DNA of 17,552 bases from STD1-80 sp043802745 (GTDB lineage: Bacteria; Patescibacteriota; Minisyncoccia; Minisyncoccales; CG1-02-41-26). Made by a program: the position numbers and the translations under genes. Below the pieces are notes generated by a model, which made no database searches, was not told the origin of the DNA, and saw only the letters and a program-made list of their open reading frames with translations. Location: assembly GCA_043802745.1 (NCBI GenBank), contig JAZDKU010000039.1, positions 1 to 17,552 on the forward strand. Direction: 5' to 3'. This document shows, one piece after another, positions 1 to 5,202 of the stretch (its first letter is position 1; every line of letters begins with the position of its first letter).

Positions 1-96
1 TTGTGAATGACCTGCTTCCAATAGTGCCTCAATCCGATCGCGGTCAAACTGATTGAGATGACGAAAGGGTGGCCGTCGCTTGATTCTTTTTTTCAT
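1..96 (-). CDS. IS30-type transposase, N-terminal fragment cut by window edge
   Basis: Reading the minus strand from an ATG at 96 gives 32 uninterrupted codons to the window edge. The peptide starts MKKRIKRRPPFRHLNQFDRD and continues with RIEALLEAGHSQ. This pattern (basic start, then HLN..DR..IE.LL..GHSQ) is the first helix of the helix-turn-helix that opens IS30-family transposases, which cut and join IS ends. Only the N-terminus is visible, so integrity cannot be judged; the rest of the element would lie to the left. The nearby IS end should fall between 97 and about 140, just before the ribosome-binding site of the next gene. The family call rests on a short stretch and is moderately sure. 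Confidence 0.6.
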   Translation of the reverse strand, partial: MKKRIKRRPPFRHLNQFDRDRIEALLEAGHSQ

Positions 97-109
97 ACAA
101 CTTCATTTT

Positions 110-137
110 ACAAAGTTGCATTTCAAAAGAGAATTTT
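110..137. mobile_element. Possible IS30-type terminal inverted repeat
   Basis: The stretch between the transposase start and the next gene contains ACAAAGTTGCATTTCAAAAG. This resembles the TTGCA-TTT style of IS30-family ends as I remember them. It is 14-41 bases upstream of the transposase ATG, a usual distance. The other end of the element is outside the window, so the repeat cannot be matched and this is inference only. Confidence 0.25.
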
Positions 138-152
138 CGAAAGGAGGTCAAA

Positions 153-443
153 ATGGAACAAAGTAAAATTCGCAGAGTAGCTATAGTAAGAGTCCATTGT
201 GATGATTTCGAACCAATAAAATGTATTGTTCTTACGAGTAATACAACGGAGGATAATAATGAAATCATCAAAACATTAGAAAAGAGTGTCGCTGGGTACA
301 AAAACGCTAAAGGAGATCGAGGAGGTTATGAGTTAATGGAAGAAATGAAAAGGAGGCGACGGGAAAAATTTGATGATTTTAAAAAAAGAATTGATGAGCA
401 ATTTAGCTTTTGGATGAACCGCGAGATTAAACCGCCCGTATAA
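153..443 (+). CDS. Hypothetical protein, 96 aa
   Basis: I do not recognise this protein. It has a beta-rich first half (about residues 6-30, RRVAIVRVHCDD...CIVLTSN) and a highly charged helical second half rich in Lys, Arg and Glu (about residues 60-86). No signal peptide or membrane segment is visible. The start is firm: AAGGAGGT at 141-148 lies four bases before the ATG, an almost perfect Shine-Dalgarno sequence that most housekeeping genes in this window lack. It lies directly beside an IS30-type element end and 33 bases upstream of a second small gene in the same direction, so the two are probably cotranscribed and end at the hairpin at 686-728. The context suggests an accessory locus; function unknown. 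Confidence 0.65.
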   Translation: MEQSKIRRVAIVRVHCDDFEPIKCIVLTSNTTEDNNEIIKTLEKSVAGYKNAKGDRGGYELMEEMKRRRREKFDDFKKRIDEQFSFWMNREIKPPV

Positions 444-476
444 GCTGTGCTTTTAGAAACATGAAGGGAGACAACA

Positions 477-677
477 ATGGGTAAAAAAACGAGAAAGACA
501 ATAAGAATTGGTGAACATTTTGAAATTAACGGCATTCAAGATATAAAGGACAAGATTTACGCGGAATATGTTGTGAGGGAAATAGTAGAAACTACCAACA
601 TTGACGGAGAAAGGATTCTTGAGATTGAAGTGGAATTGGTGAGGGCTATCTCTGGAAAATTCATGGAAGCATATTGA
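477..677 (+). CDS. Hypothetical protein, 66 aa
   Basis: This is a small basic-then-acidic protein that I do not recognise. The first ten residues are basic (MGKKTRKTIR). Residues 11-60 look like a small alpha/beta fold with alternating hydrophobics (YAEYVVREIVE, ILEIEVELVRAIS). There is no signal peptide or membrane segment. AAGGGAG at 464-470, six bases before the ATG, is a good ribosome-binding site and fixes the start. It follows the 96-aa gene by 33 bases and is followed by a strong intrinsic terminator, so the pair probably forms a two-gene transcript. Function unknown. Confidence 0.6.
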   Translation: MGKKTRKTIRIGEHFEINGIQDIKDKIYAEYVVREIVETTNIDGERILEIEVELVRAISGKFMEAY

Positions 678-685
678 TATTAAAT

Positions 686-728
686 AAAAAACTACACTTT
701 GAGCATTGGGCTAAGGGTGTAGTTTTTT
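686..728. terminator. Bidirectional intrinsic terminator
   Basis: A perfect 12-bp stem (686-697 with 717-728, AAAAAACTACAC against GTGTAGTTTTTT) has a 19-base loop and U-rich ends in both directions. It sits between the convergent small-gene pair (plus) and recA (minus), so it can end both transcripts. Confidence 0.8.
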
Positions 729-757
729 ATTGCTACTAACTATTTACTATCAACTAT

Positions 758-2866
758 CTACTGAGCCTGCTCTTTTACTTTATCAAAAATGGCTTTTCTT
801 ATTTCGTCTTCTATTTTTTTGTTGGCTTTTAAAAATTCTTTTGCGCCATCAATGCCCTGGCCAAGCTTATGCTCATTAAACTGAAACCAAGACCCAGCTT
901 TTTTCACCACATCAAATTTTAAACCAGTGTTAACTAAATCCGCGGCTTTGGAAATTCCCTCATTGAAATAAATATCAAATTCTGCTGTTTTAAAAGGAGC
1001 TGCCACTTTATTTTTCACAATTTTAGCTTTTACTCGAGAGCCAATAGTTTCCTCGCCCTTTTTAATTTGAGCCATTCTCGTCAAGTTAACTCTCACCGAA
1101 GCGTAAAACTTTAAAGCCATTCCACCCGGAGTTGTTTCTGGGCTATTGTGAACAATTACGCCATCAGCTAAAAAGTTATGCAGTCCCCTTACACCAATAT
1201 CAAAACGCACCATACTTTTTGTTTTTGGTTTAACTTTAATATCTAAAATAGACACAGCAATTGGCTTGAAAACTACCTCAGAAAAAGAGGAGCTAACATT
1301 AAAATATCCCCTGTATTTCGGCAATAATTTATAATCCATTGATGGGTGAACATATCTTTTTATTAAAGCTAAAAACTTATCAGTATCTTTTTGTAGAAAA
1401 GTTAAAACTGGCTTACCCCCACAATAACCTAAATTAGTTTCAATATCATACCTTGATTTTAATAATCCTTGTATTTGCGAACGACTTTGTGGTTCAATTG
1501 ACTTTACGCAAATCTGAATTCTAGCTTTTGTCTGTGCTTTATCTCTAACATCTAAATGAGCATCGTCCATATACCAAATTGCCAGAGATAGTGGAGTTAA
1601 AGCGCTTAAAAAATCAGACGATAAAACTTTATAACTGTCTTGATAAACTTCTTGCCTTAATGGAAATAATTCTGGAAGTGGCGTAAGGTCAAATTTTATA
1701 CTTTCTTTATTCTCATACACGGTTGGTTTAATATTTTTAAATAAACCGGCTTTCCAATTTAAATAATCTTTTTGTTTTAAGCCGTGGCCAAGGCGAAATC
1801 TAACTCCATAAGATTCTTTCTTTTTTGTTTTGCTTAAGTTTCCATCTCCCATGATACTACCCCTAATAATTTCCCATTGAAAATTACTTAACCTAAATGG
1901 AGCCGAAAGTAAAACCTTATCACCAATTGCAATATTTTCCGCTCTCCGCCAACCGCTTGGAGTTAAAATGGGATGGTTAGTAGTGCAAGCAATTTGTGCT
2001 TTGCCATTTCCATACGGCTTATAAGCTGTAATTTGTAAAAATTTATCAGCATTACCATTTCTATACCAACCAGAAATTTCTTTTTCAATCATTTTTCCCT
2101 TTCTCCAATCGTAAGAAACGATTTTAACATTTTTCTTTTGGTCTACTATTCTGCCAATCCACTCGGTTGTGCCATCGCTTAAATTCACTTTTGACTTATA
2201 GTTTAAACAACCAAACATCACGCCAATTTTCATTCTGGTTTGGTTGATAAATATAACAATAGTTTTGGTTGTATCAATAATACCCGACAACTTTCTCATG
2301 GCCTGGCTCATTAGCCTGGCTTGGCGGCCAATGTGCTGGTCGCCTATTTCTCCTTCAATCTCGGCTTTAGGGGTTAGAGCAGCCACCGAGTCAACCACAA
2401 TCACATCCACAGCTTTAGAACGAACAAGTGTCTCTACAATCTGCAAGGCCTGCTCCCCAGAATCGGGCTGGGATATTAAAAGCTTATCAATGTCAACGCC
2501 AATTTTTTGAGCGTAATCTGGGTCCATGGCATGCTCTGCATCCACAAAAGCGCAAACCCCGCCTTTTTTTTGCGCTTCAGCCACCACATGCAAAGCCAAA
2601 GTTGTTTTGCCAGAACTCTCACCTCCGTATATTTCAATAATTCTGCCTCTTGGCATACCCCCAACACCCAAGGATAAATCAATGGCAATAGAGCCAGTAG
2701 AAACAGAATCCACATTAACCGCCCTCACCCCGCTTAACTGCATAATAGCCCCATCGCCAAACCTTTGCTTAATTTCCTCTAAAGCATCGTCTAACCCGCT
2801 TTGCTTGTCAGCTGATGACGCTTTTATTGAAAGAACAGATTTTTCTTTTGTTATTTTTTTTGCCAT
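758..2866 (-). CDS. recA: RecA recombinase precursor with intein
   Basis: RecA forms ATP-dependent filaments on single-stranded DNA, exchanges strands and activates the SOS repressor. The 702-residue precursor holds two RecA parts, residues 1-219 and 575-702, which join to 347 residues, a normal RecA length. Walker A is GGESSGKT (81-88) and Walker B is VDVIVVDS (153-160). The L2 DNA-binding loop (MKIGVMFG / SPETTPGG) is interrupted by an intein at 220-574. The C-terminal tail is short and lacks the acidic run of E. coli RecA. The ATG at 2866 has no clear Shine-Dalgarno sequence. The gene is the last of a minus-strand cluster, 55 bases after the MurE-like gene with a GC-rich hairpin between, and shares its terminator at 686-728. 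Splicing is required for function, because the intein splits an essential loop. Confidence 0.98.
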   Translation of the reverse strand: MAKKITKEKSVLSIKASSADKQSGLDDALEEIKQRFGDGAIMQLSGVRAVNVDSVSTGSIAIDLSLGVGGMPRGRIIEIYGGESSGKTTLALHVVAEAQKKGGVCAFVDAEHAMDPDYAQKIGVDIDKLLISQPDSGEQALQIVETLVRSKAVDVIVVDSVAALTPKAEIEGEIGDQHIGRQARLMSQAMRKLSGIIDTTKTIVIFINQTRMKIGVMFGCLNYKSKVNLSDGTTEWIGRIVDQKKNVKIVSYDWRKGKMIEKEISGWYRNGNADKFLQITAYKPYGNGKAQIACTTNHPILTPSGWRRAENIAIGDKVLLSAPFRLSNFQWEIIRGSIMGDGNLSKTKKKESYGVRFRLGHGLKQKDYLNWKAGLFKNIKPTVYENKESIKFDLTPLPELFPLRQEVYQDSYKVLSSDFLSALTPLSLAIWYMDDAHLDVRDKAQTKARIQICVKSIEPQSRSQIQGLLKSRYDIETNLGYCGGKPVLTFLQKDTDKFLALIKRYVHPSMDYKLLPKYRGYFNVSSSFSEVVFKPIAVSILDIKVKPKTKSMVRFDIGVRGLHNFLADGVIVHNSPETTPGGMALKFYASVRVNLTRMAQIKKGEETIGSRVKAKIVKNKVAAPFKTAEFDIYFNEGISKAADLVNTGLKFDVVKKAGSWFQFNEHKLGQGIDGAKEFLKANKKIEDEIRKAIFDKVKEQAQ
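1145..2209 (-). other. RecA intein with LAGLIDADG homing endonuclease (RecA-b site)
   Basis: This is a 355-residue protein intron within RecA. Splicing motifs are complete: Cys1 (precursor C220) with block A (CLNYKSKVNLSDGTTEW), block B T295-T-N-H298, block F around HNF (563-565), and block G VIVHN ending in H573-N574, followed by Ser at +1 of the extein. The two endonuclease motifs are SIMGDGN (about 337-343) and IWYMDDA (about 430-436), so the acidic active-site residues are kept; the second has Ala where Gly is usual. The insertion after MFG matches the M. leprae RecA-b position, not the M. tuberculosis RecA-a position further downstream. The opening CxNY..(K/R)V.L.DG(S/T)TE also resembles the M. 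leprae intein as I remember it. It looks fully functional for both splicing and homing. Confidence 0.96.
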
Positions 2867-2880
2867 ATTTGTGTGTCTCG

Positions 2881-2914
2881 CCCCACTCCTCCGCTTGCGG
2901 GCGGAGGGGTGGGG
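2881..2914. repeat. GC-rich inverted repeat between MurE-like gene and recA
   Basis: A 14-bp stem (2881-2894 with 2901-2914, CCCCACTCCTCCGC against GCGGAGGGGTGGGG) has a six-base loop and one wobble pair. It lies 7 bases after the stop of the MurE-like gene and 14 bases before the recA ATG. On the minus strand no T-run follows, so it is not a standard terminator. It could be a dispersed palindromic repeat, or it could tune read-through or mRNA ends between the two genes. Confidence 0.7.
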
Positions 2915-2921
2915 CGGATAG

Positions 2922-4256
2922 TTAAATTAATTTTTTTAACTCCTCTTTTACAACTTCTCGGTCATCCCAAGGGATTTTTTGGCCTTGAATTATCATTGAT
3001 TGCTCTGCTCCTTTGCCAGTTATTAAAACAACATCCCCCTCTTTTGCTATTTGCAAACATTTTTTAATACCTTCTCGCCTATCCTCAATAACAAAAAGAT
3101 TTTGATTAACTACTTTGCCAACCCTAGCAGACGCAACAGCAATATCTTTTATAATCTCTTTAGGGTCATCGTCATATGGGTCAACATTGCTCACCACCGC
3201 CACATCGGCCAGCTGGCCAGCCAATTCTCCCATTTTTGGCCGCTTGGCTTTATCGCGGCCACCACCCTCTGCTCCCAACAAAATAATTAACTTGCCATTA
3301 TCTTTTACCAAATTTCGCGAGGCCTTCAGGGCTAGCTCTATGCTTTTTGGCTCATGGGCGTAGTCAACTAAGACCACAAAATCTTGTCCGTCTCCGCCAG
3401 AGGCGGATGGCGAATTTATAATTTCCATTCTACCTGGCAAAATTTTTAAGTTAGCCAAGCCATCTCTAATTTGTTCATAGGGAATTTTCAATAACTCACA
3501 AATAGCAATAGCTGGCAAAGCATTATAAACGTTAAACTCGCCGATTAAATTTAATCTGTATAATCTTCCCTTAACAGAAAAACTTATTTCTTTATCGTCT
3601 GCTTGTAAATTTGTTGCTTGATAATCCGCCTTATTTTTAATAGCAAACGAAACCTTTTTTTCTGCTTTAAAATTTAAAAAGTATTGGCTGTTCGGGTCGT
3701 CTATATTAGCAATAATTGTTTTTTTAATATCCCTATTAGCTAAATGCTTGTCTGGATAATTTGTTAACCCAGCAAAAATTTGACCTTTAGTTTTCTGGTA
3801 TTTATCAAAACTATTGCCATGCGAAGGCAAGTGTTCTGGTGACAAATTAGTAAAAACTAAAAAATCAAAATCAATGCCTTTGTGCCGAAATTGCTTAATA
3901 CCTTCGGATGTGGCTTCAATAATAGCCACAGCTAACTTTTCGTCTAAAGTTCTTTTAAGAAATCTTTGGATAATAAAGGCTTTGGGCATGGTCATGTGAT
4001 ATTGATTTAAAACTTCTTTCTGCCCCATTCTTATGTTAGCCGTTGAAAGCATAGCAGTGCCAAGCCCAGCTTGTTGCAAACAGGCCCAAATAAAATTAGC
4101 GGTTGAGGTTTTGCCCTTGGTACCCACCACGCCAATAGTTATTAAATTTTTGCTTGGATAGCCAAAATACAAAGCCGCTACTTGCGCCGCCAAATAATGA
4201 TAAGCCCTCATCCCCCTCCTCCCCAATAATTTTTTAATCGTTGATTTTAAGCTCAT
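2922..4256 (-). CDS. MurE-like Mur ligase family protein lacking the N-terminal UDP-binding domain
   Basis: Mur ligases add amino acids to cell-wall precursors with ATP. This 444-residue protein has the central and C-terminal Mur ligase domains: P-loop GTKGKTS (45-51), EATSEG and FTNLSPEHL (114-143), a probable carbamylated Lys at 157, GEFNVYNALPA (239-249), GRME (275-278), DYAHEP (299-304) and GGGRDKAKRPKMG (331-343). The usual N-terminal domain that holds the UDP-MurNAc part is missing. The substrate motif DNPR of DAP-adding MurE reads VDPY (358-361) and the late GKGHE reads GKGAE, so the amino acid and acceptor are uncertain. The ATG at 4256 fits family length but has no Shine-Dalgarno; an internal ATG at 4211 follows a strong GGAGGAGGGGG. 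An in-frame palindrome at 3393-3407 adds an extra loop (about 282-289). Confidence 0.9.
   Translation of the reverse strand: MSLKSTIKKLLGRRGMRAYHYLAAQVAALYFGYPSKNLITIGVVGTKGKTSTANFIWACLQQAGLGTAMLSTANIRMGQKEVLNQYHMTMPKAFIIQRFLKRTLDEKLAVAIIEATSEGIKQFRHKGIDFDFLVFTNLSPEHLPSHGNSFDKYQKTKGQIFAGLTNYPDKHLANRDIKKTIIANIDDPNSQYFLNFKAEKKVSFAIKNKADYQATNLQADDKEISFSVKGRLYRLNLIGEFNVYNALPAIAICELLKIPYEQIRDGLANLKILPGRMEIINSPSASGGDGQDFVVLVDYAHEPKSIELALKASRNLVKDNGKLIILLGAEGGGRDKAKRPKMGELAGQLADVAVVSNVDPYDDDPKEIIKDIAVASARVGKVVNQNLFVIEDRREGIKKCLQIAKEGDVVLITGKGAEQSMIIQGQKIPWDDREVVKEELKKLI
3393..3407. repeat. Palindromic repeat inside the MurE-like gene
   Basis: TCCGCCAGAGGCGGA is a 6-bp stem with a three-base loop. 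In the gene it encodes Ser-Ala-Ser-Gly-Gly-Asp, extra residues between the GRME and DYAH motifs where MurE proteins have a short loop. GC-rich palindromes of this TCCGCC-type sequence are, as I recall, common dispersed repeats in CPR genomes. Confidence 0.6.
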
Positions 4257-4336
4257 AAAAACGAGAGTAGTATTTTAAACTTTCTTTCTCAATAAACTAA
4301 AAACAAAAAATACTAAACAGAATATAAGATACCAAA

Positions 4337-5170
4337 TTAATATTGGAAAATTGGTGGACACTTAGCTGACACCCCATCCACGCAATATCCCGCGCCTCCT
4401 GGGTCTATGTTTGTTCGACCCGCACGACCCGAGCTATCCGCACAATACCATTCTTTTAAGGTTCCAGAAAACCGCCTCTTGAGCCAATCAACCCAACCAC
4501 TACTCTTAGAAGGATTTAAAAGGGAGTAAATACAAGCCGCGCTGGGATTAGGGGCGCCACTCAAAACAATTACTGGCTCTTTCCCATCTTTTCTCTCAAT
4601 ATAATCACCAGAGCCAAAGTTTCTGTCTATCTCTTCGCATAAAGGACGCATATCTTCAAAATTACAGTTAAAATTAACATAGTTTCCATCATTAGCAAAA
4701 GTATAAGTCATGAATGTTCTACTTTGAGCAATCGCACTTATAATTCGGGAATTTTTTGCCCCTCCTCCACTATCCCAAGTGCCAGCTGTCAAAAAAATAC
4801 TTGCAATAAATACTAAAAAAAATACCCCTAATATATTTTTTATTAGTTTTTTCCTAAAACTTTTACCCGCCCCAACTTCAACGCTAGCCTTACCAAACTT
4901 CTTTTGGTAAATACTAGCGAACAAACAAGAGAAAAAATAACTTAATAAGGTTACCCAGACAATAAAGCTAAATATACTAACCCAAATCCTAGATATCTCA
5001 GCTATTTTACCAAAGATAAATGCTAAAAATAAAAAATTTCCTAAAAATTCATTCAAACTCTCTATCCCTGCTGTGGCAACAATCATAAATATTGCCACCG
5101 AAGAAACAAATCCCAATATTAAAAATTTTGATTGTGGTACTAAAAACTCTTTTATGGATTGTTTGGTCAT
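4337..5170 (-). CDS. Membrane protein with four TM segments and pilin-like C-terminal domain
   Basis: I do not recognise a named family. From the ATG at 5170 it has 277 residues (a TTG at 5182 would add four; neither has a good ribosome-binding site). Hydrophobic segments lie at about residues 16-34, 42-58, 62-88 and 109-129, followed by a 150-residue polar domain, probably outside the membrane. That domain begins KNSRIISAIAQSRTFMTYTF and ANDGNY, and later has KEWYCADSSGRAG. These resemble the globular part of type IV pilin-like proteins in CPR bacteria (D.RRISDI.Q.RTALELYY..NG.Y and a W-C-D-S-G element). It has six cysteines (169-271), suggesting disulfides. It starts 32 bases after ftsK and is probably cotranscribed with it. 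The pilin resemblance is an inference. Confidence 0.75.
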   Translation of the reverse strand: MTKQSIKEFLVPQSKFLILGFVSSVAIFMIVATAGIESLNEFLGNFLFLAFIFGKIAEISRIWVSIFSFIVWVTLLSYFFSCLFASIYQKKFGKASVEVGAGKSFRKKLIKNILGVFFLVFIASIFLTAGTWDSGGGAKNSRIISAIAQSRTFMTYTFANDGNYVNFNCNFEDMRPLCEEIDRNFGSGDYIERKDGKEPVIVLSGAPNPSAACIYSLLNPSKSSGWVDWLKRRFSGTLKEWYCADSSGRAGRTNIDPGGAGYCVDGVSAKCPPIFQY

Positions 5171-5202
5171 ATGATTTGGCAAAATCGCCCTACCTAGAGG
5201 CT

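Noticed and set aside
758..2866. Intein at the M. tuberculosis RecA-a position
   Set aside because: The RecA-a site (after VKNK) is intact at about residue 620; the insertion is after MFG.
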